This document shows positions 5,831 to 13,288 of a stretch of DNA of 14,289 bases, piece after piece. Under the pieces are notes generated by a model that saw nothing but the letters and a program-made list of their open reading frames with translations, was not told the DNA's origin and made no database searches. The stretch's first letter is position 1. Each line of letters opens with the position of its first letter. Position numbers and translations under genes: made by a program. This DNA is from Gammaproteobacteria bacterium. GTDB lineage: Bacteria > Pseudomonadota > Gammaproteobacteria > UWMA-0217. The DNA lies in contig DRPO01000045.1 in NCBI GenBank assembly GCA_011330835.1, forward strand, positions 1 through 14,289, written 5' to 3'.

Positions 5831-7045
5831 CTATCCTACCATCTGGTTCAGTTCGAAGATGGGCAGCAGGATCGCGAGCACGATGACGAATACGGCGATG
5901 CCCATGGTCAGGATCAGCGCGGGTTCGAACAGGCTGATGGCCGCCGAGATGGTGTTGCTGGTTTCGTTTTCCTGCTGTTCAGCGGCGCGCTCCAACATTT
6001 CGCCGAGCCGGCCCGAGTTTTCTCCGGAGCTGATCAGGTAGAGCACCATGGGCGGAAACAGGCCGGAGCGTTTGAGCGAGCCGCTGAGGCTGGCGCCTTC
6101 CCGAACCCGGTCGATCGTTTCTTCGATGGCGTCTCGCATCGGCAGGTTGGAGACGACGGCGGCCGAGTTCTTCAGCGCGTCGAGGATCGAGACACCGCTG
6201 CCGAACAGGATGCTCAAGGTGCGAGTAAAAGCCGCCGTGTTTTTGCCGCGTATCAGCCGCCCGAACACCGGCAGGCGCAACAGGGCGCGATCAACCCGCC
6301 GCCGAAAGCCGGGGCGCTTGTAGAGCCGGGAGAACACCAGCGCGCCGACGGCCAGCAGAATCGCGACGTACAGGCCGCTGGCCTTGACCACGTCGCTGAC
6401 CGCGATCAGGCCCTTGGTCAGCGCTGGCAGTTCCTGGCCGAGATTGTCGAACACGCCGACCACCTTGGGCACGACGTAGCCAAGCAGCCCGGAGACGATC
6501 AGAATGGCGATGCCGGTGAGCATGACCGGATAGATCAGCGCGGTGGTCATCTTCTGCTGGATGGCCTGGTAGTCCTCGGTGTATTCGGCCAGCCGGTCGA
6601 GCACCTTGTCGAGATGCCCGGAGTTTTCGCCCGCCGCGACGGTGGCGCGGTACAGCTCGGGGAACGCGCCGGGAAACTGCCCCAGGCTTTCCGCGAACGA
6701 GTAGCCCTCGACCACCTTGCCGCGCACGCCGAGGACGATGCGCTCGACGTTTTTCTTGCTGGCTTGCCCGGCGATGGCCGCCAGCGATTCTTCCAGCGGC
6801 GTGCCGGCCTGCAACAGGGTGGCCAACTGGCGGGTAATCATCGCCAGGTCGATGGATTTGAGATGGGAGCGCGAGGTTCTCAGCCCGCCGCCGCGCGCCC
6901 CGCTCTCCTTGACCTCGACCACTTCCAGCGGGGTGAGCTGGCGCTCGCGCAGTTGCTGGCGAATGCTTCTGGGCGAGTCCCCTTCCAGGATGCCCTTCTC
7001 TTCCTTGCCTCGGGCGTTGAGCGCCTTGTATTCGAACGCGGGCAC
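5831..7045 (-). CDS. gspF: Type II secretion inner-membrane platform protein GspF
   Basis: The 404-aa polytopic protein sits in the inner-membrane assembly platform and contacts the ATPase GspE. It begins with the family N terminus MPAFEYKALNARGK and has two T2SF cytoplasmic domains with matching motifs: AGENSGHLDKVLDRLAEY (138-155) and SGENSGRLGEMLERAAE near 336. Each is followed by a membrane segment (about 170-195 and 374-396), with a further one at about 224-240. The start is GTG at 7043-7045, 4 bp after the gspE stop, so translational coupling is likely. Normally gspG follows; here the gene is followed by hairpin repeats and wecB, so it is the last gene of the locus. Confidence 0.96.
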   Translation of the reverse strand: MPAFEYKALNARGKEEKGILEGDSPRSIRQQLRERQLTPLEVVEVKESGARGGGLRTSRSHLKSIDLAMITRQLATLLQAGTPLEESLAAIAGQASKKNVERIVLGVRGKVVEGYSFAESLGQFPGAFPELYRATVAAGENSGHLDKVLDRLAEYTEDYQAIQQKMTTALIYPVMLTGIAILIVSGLLGYVVPKVVGVFDNLGQELPALTKGLIAVSDVVKASGLYVAILLAVGALVFSRLYKRPGFRRRVDRALLRLPVFGRLIRGKNTAAFTRTLSILFGSGVSILDALKNSAAVVSNLPMRDAIEETIDRVREGASLSGSLKRSGLFPPMVLYLISSGENSGRLGEMLERAAEQQENETSNTISAAISLFEPALILTMGIAVFVIVLAILLPIFELNQMVG

Positions 7046-7049
7046 CGGA

Positions 7050-8546
7050 TCAGTATTCCCGCGTTACGCGCATGACTTCTTCGATGGAGGTGGTTCCCTG
7101 GAGGATCTTGGCGATGCCGTCCTCGCGGATGCTGGGCGTTTTCTTGCGAGCGGCCTTGTCCAGCTCATGCTCGGCGGCGCCATCGTGGATCATGCGCTGC
7201 ATCTCCTCGTCCACCAGCACCAGTTCGTAGATGCCGAAACGTCCCAGGTAGCCGCTGTGATTGCATTCGCTACAGCCCTTGGCCGAATAGATCACCGGTC
7301 GCGGCGAATCAGGCAGGCCGAGCCGCTGGATCTCGCTTTCGGTCGCCTCGTGGGGCTGCTTGCAATGCGGGCAGAGCCGCCGCACCAGCCGCTGCGCCAG
7401 CACGCCCAGCAGGGTGGAGGACAGCAGGAATGGCTCGACGCCCATGTCGCGCAGCCGGGTCACGGCGCCGGTGGCGGTATTGGTGTGCAGGGTGGAAAAC
7501 ACCAGGTGGCCGGTCAGACTGGCCTGAACCGCGATCTCGGCGGTCTCGAGGTCGCGAATCTCGCCGACCATCACCACGTCCGGATCCTGCCGGAGGATCG
7601 CCCGCAGCCCGCGCGCGAAACTCATGTCGACCTTGGGGTTCACCTGGGTCTGGCCGATGCCGTCGATGTAGTACTCCACCGGATCTTCCACGGTGAGAAT
7701 ATTGCGGGACTTGTTGTTCAGCTCGCTCAGCGAGGCGTAGAGGGTGGTCGTCTTGCCCGATCCGGTCGGGCCGGTGACCAGGAAGATGCCATGCGGTTTC
7801 TTGATCGTCTCGCGGATCGAGTCCAGCATCTCCGGCGTCATGCCCAACTGCTCCAGCGTCAGCCGGCCCGCCTGGCGGTCAAGCAGCCGCAGCACCACGC
7901 GCTCGTTGCTGCCCGAAGGCAGGGTGGACACCCGCATGTCGATGACGTGGCCGCCAATGGAGCGGGTGATGCGGCCATCCTGCGGCAGCCGTTTCTCGGC
8001 GATATCGAGCTTGGCCATGACCTTGAGCCGGGAAACGATCAGCGGCGTCAGCTCCTTGGGCGGTTGCAGGATTTCCCGCAGCACGCCGTCCACCCGCAAC
8101 CGCACCGCGAGGCGGCTCTCGAACGGCTCGAAGTGGATATCGGAAGCGCCTTCCTTGATCGCCTGGGTGAGAATGGCGTTGATCAGGCGGATGATCGGCG
8201 CGTCGTCCTCCGACTCCAGCAGATCCTGGGATTCGGCCAGCGATTCGGCCACCTGGTCGAGATCGAGATCCTCGCCGATGTCCTGAACCATGGCCTGCGC
8301 ATCGCCGCCGGACTGGTCGTAGAGCTGCTCCAGCGTGCGGTTGAACTCCTCGTCGTTGACCGGCTCCAGGCGGATCGGCGCGCCGACGAAACGGCGCACC
8401 TCGGCGATCACGTCCGGCTTGAGGGGAGGCTTGAAACGCACCGCGACCCGGCCATGCGGATCCTCGCCAACCAGCACCTCGTGGCGCTTGGCGAAACCAT
8501 AGGAGGGCTGCGGGAACCTCAGCGACGGCTGTAGCGTTTCACTCAT
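7050..8546 (-). CDS. gspE: Type II secretion ATPase GspE
   Basis: The 498-aa cytoplasmic hexameric ATPase powers pseudopilus assembly. The N-terminal domain (1-110) is acidic near its end, followed by the catalytic region: ASDIHFEPFE (134-143), Walker A GPTGSGKTT (259-267), Walker B LRQDPDVVMVGEIRD (318-332) with Glu329, and the His box GHLVFSTLHTN (346-356). A four-cysteine zinc module is intact: Cys392/Cys395 (CPHC) and Cys425/Cys428 (CSEC); this separates GspE from several PilB-like ATPases that lack it. Length matches the family (about 500 aa). It begins 10 bp after gspD with no strong ribosome site, suggesting coupled translation. Confidence 0.97.
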   Translation of the reverse strand: MSETLQPSLRFPQPSYGFAKRHEVLVGEDPHGRVAVRFKPPLKPDVIAEVRRFVGAPIRLEPVNDEEFNRTLEQLYDQSGGDAQAMVQDIGEDLDLDQVAESLAESQDLLESEDDAPIIRLINAILTQAIKEGASDIHFEPFESRLAVRLRVDGVLREILQPPKELTPLIVSRLKVMAKLDIAEKRLPQDGRITRSIGGHVIDMRVSTLPSGSNERVVLRLLDRQAGRLTLEQLGMTPEMLDSIRETIKKPHGIFLVTGPTGSGKTTTLYASLSELNNKSRNILTVEDPVEYYIDGIGQTQVNPKVDMSFARGLRAILRQDPDVVMVGEIRDLETAEIAVQASLTGHLVFSTLHTNTATGAVTRLRDMGVEPFLLSSTLLGVLAQRLVRRLCPHCKQPHEATESEIQRLGLPDSPRPVIYSAKGCSECNHSGYLGRFGIYELVLVDEEMQRMIHDGAAEHELDKAARKKTPSIREDGIAKILQGTTSIEEVMRVTREY

Positions 8547-8556
8547 GAACGATGAA

Positions 8557-10572
8557 TTACGGTGTCGAGTCAGGCATTTGTGGAATCAGCGCGCCTGCGT
8601 CGCCCGGCATCTGGGTAATCAGTTCGTCCAGGTCGGGGATCACGCCCGCCGAATCCTTGATCAAGCCGCGATTGACGATGTCGGCGTCCAGCTGGCGCGC
8701 GCGGAAAAAGCCGTACTTGCGCCGCGTGTACTCATCGGCGGTCTTGGCGTCGCGCAGGATAACCGGGTGGATGAACACCATCAGGGTTTGCTTGACCTTC
8801 TGCGTGCTGTTGAACTGGAACAGCTTGCCAACAACCGGGATGTCGCCCAGCAGGGGCACCTTGTCCTTGCTGTCGCGGAAATTATCATCGGTCAACCCGC
8901 CAAGCACAATGACCTGGCCGTTGTTGGCCAGCACGGTGGTCTTGATATTGCGCTTGTTGGTCACCACGTCCGAGGTGGAGACGCTGGTGGAGGCCAGCGA
9001 GGAGGATTCCTGCTCGATCTCCAGCTGGATTTCGTCGCCCTCGTTGATCTGCGGCTTGACCTTGAGCGTCAGGCCCACGTCGCGGCGCTCGATCGTCTGG
9101 AAGGGATTGACCGCGCCCGTCGTGCTGCCGGTATTGGTGAACTGGCCGGTCAGAAAAGGGACTTCCTGCCCAACGCTAATCTCCGCCTCGACGTTGTCCA
9201 GGGTCACCAGCGTCGGCGTCGAAAGTATGTTGGTCGCCGCGTCCGAGGCCAGCGCCTTGAGCAGAATCGCGAAATTGGTCTTGCCGGGCCGGGTGTCGGC
9301 CCCTCCGATAATTGTGCCCGCGGGCGCCGAGGTCGCTGTTCCGGAAGCCAGTCCGAGCACGGTGGTCGCCAGATCGCCCAGGTTGGCGACAATCGCCGGC
9401 CCCACGTCCTTGCCGCCGACATTGAAGCCCTGCACGCCAAAAGAAGCGCCCAGTTCTTTTTTCAGATCCAGGGAAACCTCGGCAATCACCGCTTCGATAA
9501 GAACCTGGTCTCGACGGATGTCGAGCTGGGCGATCACCTTGCGCAGTTCGGCCTGGATCGCCGGCGGCGCGGTAATGACCAGCGCGTTGTTGGTTTCGTC
9601 GGCCTGGATGCTGACATCCTTGCGCGAAGTCAGAGCGGTCGCTCCGCGTCTTCGGGCAACCGCCTTGCCGCCCTTGCTCAGCGTCCGCCCCGGAGAGCTG
9701 CCGGAAGTCGTGACGCCGGACTTGCTGACGCCGGTGAGGATCTTGACCAGTTCCTCCGCCTTGGCGAATTTCAGAAACACCACTTGGGTATCACCGCCGT
9801 TATCCAGTGGGGTATCCAGATGGGCGATGATGCCGCGCAGCCGCAGCCGCGTGGCCTTGTCGCCGCCAATCAATATGCTGTTGGTGCGCTCGTCGGCGGT
9901 AATCACCGGCTGCCCCGGCATGGCTCCCCCCTTGGCGTCCTTGCGCTGCAAGGTCGTCAGCGTCCGGGCGACATCCGCCGCCGGCGCGTGTTCCAGCGGA
10001 ATAATCTCGATGTCGTCCTGGTCGGGCCGGTCGATGCGCTTGATGATCTCCACCAGCCGCCGGACGTTGGCGGCGCGATCGGAGATCAACAGAATATTGC
10101 TGGGCTGGTAAGCCGCCAGCTGCCCCTGCTGGGGAATCAGCGGACGCAGAATCGGCACCAGTTGAGCGGCGGGGACATGATTGATCTGGATCACCCGCGT
10201 CACCAACTGGTCGCCGCGACCGGGATAACGGCTGGAGACCACCGGCACTGGCCCCTGCTTGGCGTTCACATCAGGAACAATCTTGGTGACATTGCCCGTC
10301 TGCACCGCCGAGAAACCATGCACCTGGAGAATCGACAGGAACACCTGGTAGAGCTCTTCCGGCTTCATGGGCTTGGAAGAAATCACGGTGACTCGGGCCT
10401 TGACCCGGGGGTCGATAATGAAATTCTTTCCGGTGATGGCGGACACGGTGTCGATGAGAACGCGGATGTCGGCATCCTTGAGATTCAGGGTCGCGCTTTC
10501 CTGCGCCTGAACAGTCAAAACGCCCGACCAGAAAAGCGAAATCCATGCCAACCACTTGAGATAGGTCTTCAT
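8557..10572 (-). CDS. gspD: Type II secretion outer-membrane secretin GspD
   Basis: The 671-aa secretin forms the multimeric outer-membrane channel. A signal peptide (1-23, cut after VQA) is followed by the N0 domain (about 26-95), the repeated N1-N3 domains (about 100-390) and the secretin core, which contains VPFLTG, ERRDVGLTLKVKPQIN and VPLLGDIPVVGKLFQ, all family hallmarks. The last 50 or so residues would be the S-domain to which a pilotin binds. A stretch rich in Gly, Ser and Arg near 285-305 is a likely flexible insertion in N3. ATG at 10572 is preceded at 18 nt by AGGAAG, a rather long spacing. It is separated from gspC by 119 bp. Confidence 0.97.
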   Translation of the reverse strand: MKTYLKWLAWISLFWSGVLTVQAQESATLNLKDADIRVLIDTVSAITGKNFIIDPRVKARVTVISSKPMKPEELYQVFLSILQVHGFSAVQTGNVTKIVPDVNAKQGPVPVVSSRYPGRGDQLVTRVIQINHVPAAQLVPILRPLIPQQGQLAAYQPSNILLISDRAANVRRLVEIIKRIDRPDQDDIEIIPLEHAPAADVARTLTTLQRKDAKGGAMPGQPVITADERTNSILIGGDKATRLRLRGIIAHLDTPLDNGGDTQVVFLKFAKAEELVKILTGVSKSGVTTSGSSPGRTLSKGGKAVARRRGATALTSRKDVSIQADETNNALVITAPPAIQAELRKVIAQLDIRRDQVLIEAVIAEVSLDLKKELGASFGVQGFNVGGKDVGPAIVANLGDLATTVLGLASGTATSAPAGTIIGGADTRPGKTNFAILLKALASDAATNILSTPTLVTLDNVEAEISVGQEVPFLTGQFTNTGSTTGAVNPFQTIERRDVGLTLKVKPQINEGDEIQLEIEQESSSLASTSVSTSDVVTNKRNIKTTVLANNGQVIVLGGLTDDNFRDSKDKVPLLGDIPVVGKLFQFNSTQKVKQTLMVFIHPVILRDAKTADEYTRRKYGFFRARQLDADIVNRGLIKDSAGVIPDLDELITQMPGDAGALIPQMPDSTP

Positions 10573-10691
10573 GCTAATGCCGTTTACTCACTTCCTGAGT
10601 TAATTGTATGTATTCTCTCATATTTCAATGCGAATGGCTTGCACTTATTGATGAGAATACCGATCCTGGACGCGATCCGCGCCCGAGCTGG
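10573..10691 (-). promoter_or_regulatory. AT-rich gspC-gspD spacer with possible internal promoter
   Basis: The 119-bp gap between the gspC stop and the gspD start is clearly more AT-rich than its surroundings. On the minus strand TACAAT (10603-10608) could be a -10 box about 30 bp before the gspD ATG, but no good -35 box stands 17 bp upstream. A separate promoter for gspDEF is possible, not shown. Confidence 0.25.
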
Positions 10692-11531
10692 CTATTCCAG
10701 AGAATGGCTCAACTGGATAATCTGCCCACCCCGCTTGAGGGTTACGTTGACTTGTTTCGCGTTTCTAAGGTTCTGCAGCACCTGAAAACCCTTCTGGGGC
10801 GAGTCGATGCTGATTCCATTGACCTCCGTCACAACATCGCCTGAGCGGATATCCAGCTCCTTGAAGGCCGGATGGGATTGCTTGGCGATAATCTTGAATC
10901 CCACGAACCGGCCATTCTCCCGAGCGGGAACCGCGTTGACGAACTGGGCCAGCTTGGCGGGATTTTTCAGCACCTCCGAACGGAGCCTGGCGATCTCGCT
11001 ATTGGCGCCAAAGCGCTTGCTGACGCGCCGGGGCATGCGGCTATCGACCGTCGGCCCGCGCAGGCGACCAGCGCCTCGACCTCGACCGCCTCCGGTCAGC
11101 TTGGATTCCGGGAGCCGCAAGGTCTCGAATTTTCCCGCGTGCTCCAGAATGACGCGGTCGGGATAGACGGAAGACAGCTTGGAATTGCCGGGCAACGGAT
11201 CGCCCACCTTGTAGAGTTTTTCCGGGCTCGCCCCACTGGAAATCAGCGCATATCCCTCATTCTCGTCTTCCTCGGCGTAAACGCCTCGCAGCTTCAGATT
11301 GAGGCGGGTCTCCGGCGCATCCACCGGCTTGGCCGCCACCTTCTTGGCCGCCTGCTCCCGGCCAAACAAATGGGAAGCCGCGATCTGGGCCGCGTAATCC
11401 GTCTGTTTTTCGCGGGCAGGCGACGGCGCGCCGCGCACGGGCGCGGACGGCGCAAACCGTGTTTCCGGAGTCAGCACCGACCAGATGATCTGGGACACCG
11501 TCCAGGCGATCAGCAAAATCAGCGCCGCCAC
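10692..11531 (-). CDS. gspC: Type II secretion inner-membrane linker GspC
   Basis: GspC spans the inner membrane and links the platform to the secretin N0 domain. From the GTG at 11531 the product is 279 aa: one membrane helix (2-20), a Pro/Ala-rich linker, the HR domain (about 73-142, LNLKLRGVYAEED, then VGDPLPGNSKL), an Arg/Gly-rich hinge (148-160) and a C-terminal PDZ domain (about 205-279, with FKELDIRSGDVVTEVNGISI). GspC normally has a short cytoplasmic segment before the helix. The same frame stays open upstream to a TAG at 11625-11627 and looks coding, but contains no ATG, GTG or TTG, so the true start may be a CTG at 11618 or 11615. The GTG is kept here as the conservative choice. First gene of gspCDEF. 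Confidence 0.9.
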   Translation of the reverse strand: MAALILLIAWTVSQIIWSVLTPETRFAPSAPVRGAPSPAREKQTDYAAQIAASHLFGREQAAKKVAAKPVDAPETRLNLKLRGVYAEEDENEGYALISSGASPEKLYKVGDPLPGNSKLSSVYPDRVILEHAGKFETLRLPESKLTGGGRGRGAGRLRGPTVDSRMPRRVSKRFGANSEIARLRSEVLKNPAKLAQFVNAVPARENGRFVGFKIIAKQSHPAFKELDIRSGDVVTEVNGISIDSPQKGFQVLQNLRNAKQVNVTLKRGGQIIQLSHSLE

Positions 11532-11726
11532 GGCAATTCCGGGCGCTTTCTGATTGAGGTTCCGCAGGAACGAACTTTCGGCGAGCGCTGACAGACGTCG
11601 AGTCAGGGTATTCAGCAGTTTTTCCTAGTCAATCCGATCGGCTGGTATTATCGCATACAACCGGAGCCAGTCTATTGCACGGCTCTCAGTTTCCGGGGCA
11701 GGTGCGTGGGCGCTTGCTCCGTTGAA

Positions 11727-11817
11727 CTGGATCCCGGCTTTCGCCGGGATGACACTTTTCTTCGTCGGGATGCCCGTTTTCTTTGAGGTCGTCATCCCGG
11801 CGAACGCCGGGATCCAG
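11727..11817. repeat. Inverted pair of GTCATCCCGGC-type palindromes upstream of the lipoprotein gene
   Basis: Unit A (11727-11753) has ATCCCGGC-N4-GCCGGGAT; unit B (11791-11817) is an almost exact reverse complement of A. The spacer is 37 bp. Each unit is a hairpin and the two together form a larger inverted repeat. They lie in the 265-bp spacer between divergent gspC and the lipoprotein gene; I see no clear promoter in the rest of that spacer. Confidence 0.85.
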
Positions 11818-11888
11818 CTCCAGCCGTCTTGACAGCCTCCCGGCAACAGGGAACTCTATGATTCCTGTCCACGGATCAACGAACTACC

Positions 11889-12227
11889 ATGAAAATGCTT
11901 TTTCCATTGCTGGCCGGCGCGCTGCTCGCCAGCGGATGCACCCAGGAAACCCAGAACAAGATCGGTCGCGCGATCCAGAACTACACCGGAACCGACGGCG
12001 TACTGGATGTCTATGCCGGCGACAAGCTCGTCAAGCGATTCATCAAGATCGACAAGCTCTCCACCGCCAAGGCGACCCAGGGCAACTCCTCGCGACCGTA
12101 TCGTTACGGCTACGGCGTACTCGACGCCAACCAGAACCTGGTCAAGGACAACGGCGAGAAACGGGTGTATTTCGAATTCAGCGACTATTCAACGAGTTAT
12201 ATCTTCTACGAGAATCCCGCGGACTAA
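11889..12227 (+). CDS. Small lipoprotein, function unknown
   Basis: The 112-aa product has a lipoprotein signal peptide: Lys2, a hydrophobic core, and a lipobox ASGC with Cys17 as the expected lipidated residue. Residue 18 is Thr, not Asp, so outer-membrane sorting is expected by the E. coli +2 rule. The mature part is about 96 aa, apparently beta-rich and aromatic (YRYGYGVLD, VYFEFSDYSTSYIFYENP). Residues 79-90, DANQNLVKDNGE, have Asp or Asn at 1, 3, 5 and 9 and Glu at 12, the ligand spacing of an EF-hand-like calcium loop, though the Gly at 6 is missing. The ribosome site is weak. No family is recognised; it stands alone between two inverted repeat pairs. Confidence 0.8.
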   Translation: MKMLFPLLAGALLASGCTQETQNKIGRAIQNYTGTDGVLDVYAGDKLVKRFIKIDKLSTAKATQGNSSRPYRYGYGVLDANQNLVKDNGEKRVYFEFSDYSTSYIFYENPAD

Positions 12228-12288
12228 CCTGCATTTCTCACAGGATGCGCCTACTGCCGGGATAAGATTGCGTTTCCGGCAAACGGCG

Positions 12289-12380
12289 CTGGATCCCGGC
12301 GTTCGCCGGGATGACGGTCTTGAAATCGCCGGAAGACGGCCTTGAAAAAAGCTGTCATCCCGGCGAAGGCCGGGATCCGG
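12289..12380. repeat. Inverted pair of GTCATCCCGGC-type palindromes between lipoprotein gene and suhB
   Basis: Unit C (12289-12315) contains ATCCCGGCGTTCGCCGGGAT; unit D (12354-12380) is its near reverse complement. The 38-bp spacer almost equals that of the pair upstream of the lipoprotein gene. It lies between two convergent genes, 12 bp from the suhB stop, where the hairpins could end transcription from both sides. Confidence 0.85.
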
Positions 12381-12392
12381 AAACCACCCGCG

Positions 12393-13193
12393 TCAAGCGG
12401 CCTGATCCCGGTCTCGCAAAACCGGCGCCAGCCGCTTGAGCATTTCATCATAGACCTTCGGCGTCGCGGCGACGATGTCGCCCGACTCCAGGTAGCTCGT
12501 TCCGCCTTCCAGGTCGCCAACCAGTCCGCCCGCCTCCCGCACCATCAGCACGCCGGCGGCGATATCCCAGGCGTGCAGGCCGAATTCCCAGAACCCGTCG
12601 AAGCGTCCCGCCGCCACCCAGGCGAGATCCAGCGCGGCGGATCCGGGACGGCGCACGCCGGCGGTATCCGGGATCAGCGCTTCCAGCGTTTTCAGAAACA
12701 GCGGCAGATCCTGATCCGGGCGGTAGGGAATGCCCGTGGCGAGCAGGGCGTTCTCCATGCCGGAGCGCCCGGTCACGCGCAGGCGCTTGCCATTGAGCTG
12801 CGCGCCTTCACCGCGCGAGGCGGTGAACAGGTCATCCTTGGCCGGATCGTAGATCACCGCCTGCTCCAGTTGGTCGCCGTGCTGCAGGGCGATCGACACC
12901 GCGTATTGCGGAATGCCGTAAAGAAAATTGGTGGTGCCGTCGAGCGGGTCGATGATCCAGCGGTACTCGCCCTTTTTGATCTCGCCCGACTCCTCGGCGA
13001 AGATGCCGTGGTCGGGAAAGGCGCGCGTCAGCTGGCGGATGATCTCGTACTCGGCCATCCGGTCCACTTCGCTGACAAAATCGTTGCGCGCCTTGTTGGT
13101 GATCGTCAGGGAGTCGATCCGGTTGCTGTAGCGGGCAACGATCTTGCCTGCCGCGCGCGCCGCGCGAACAGCGATATTCAGGGTTGGGTGCAT
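12393..13193 (-). CDS. suhB: Inositol-1-monophosphatase family protein SuhB
   Basis: The 266-aa Mg-dependent phosphatase acts on inositol monophosphate; in E. coli SuhB also takes part in rRNA transcription antitermination. Metal-site motifs are intact: Glu67 in FAEESGE, Asp82/Asp85 in DPLDGTTNF (82-90), and Asp210 in WDIAAG (209-214). E. coli SuhB is 267 aa with the same spacing. The frame is open to an ATG at 13307, but that would add 38 atypical residues reaching into trmJ; the ATG at 13193 starts the normal MHPTLNIAVRAAR family N terminus. trmJ lies divergently 95 bp away, the same arrangement as in E. coli, which supports both assignments. Confidence 0.96.
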   Translation of the reverse strand: MHPTLNIAVRAARAAGKIVARYSNRIDSLTITNKARNDFVSEVDRMAEYEIIRQLTRAFPDHGIFAEESGEIKKGEYRWIIDPLDGTTNFLYGIPQYAVSIALQHGDQLEQAVIYDPAKDDLFTASRGEGAQLNGKRLRVTGRSGMENALLATGIPYRPDQDLPLFLKTLEALIPDTAGVRRPGSAALDLAWVAAGRFDGFWEFGLHAWDIAAGVLMVREAGGLVGDLEGGTSYLESGDIVAATPKVYDEMLKRLAPVLRDRDQAA

Positions 13194-13236
13194 AGTGATG
13201 TGTTTGCCGATCGGCTTCGGCTTTCGAATGCTGAGG

Positions 13237-13262
13237 TATACTTCCTGCGATCGAGCAGTATA
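13237..13262. repeat. Short inverted repeat in the suhB-trmJ spacer
   Basis: TATACTTC at 13237-13244 faces GCAGTATA at 13255-13262, an 8-bp inverted repeat with one mismatch, 10 bp apart. TATACTTC equals the first 8 bp of the hairpin element found elsewhere in the window, so this may be a deletion remnant of it. TATAAC at 13259-13264 could alternatively be the trmJ -10 box; no convincing -35 box was found. Confidence 0.4.
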
Positions 13263-13288
13263 ACAAACCCCTTTACGGAAACCGAACC

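Noticed and set aside
5476..5886. Plus-strand open frame in the gspF-wecB spacer
   Set aside because: It is built from hairpin repeats and the end of gspF in antisense; no ribosome site and no protein-like composition.
6717..8534. Plus-strand open frame of 605 codons opposite gspE/gspF
   Set aside because: Histidine-, glutamine- and arginine-rich translation with no motif, antisense to two clear genes.
8545..10785. Long plus-strand open frame of 746 codons opposite gspD
   Set aside because: It is the shadow of a GC-rich gene: the minus-strand frame has a full secretin with signal peptide, and this one has no recognisable domain.
11754..11790. Spacer between palindromes A and B as a third repeat unit or small RNA
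   Set aside because: It contains GTCGGGATGCCCG, which looks like a decayed half-unit, but no paired arm or promoter could be found.
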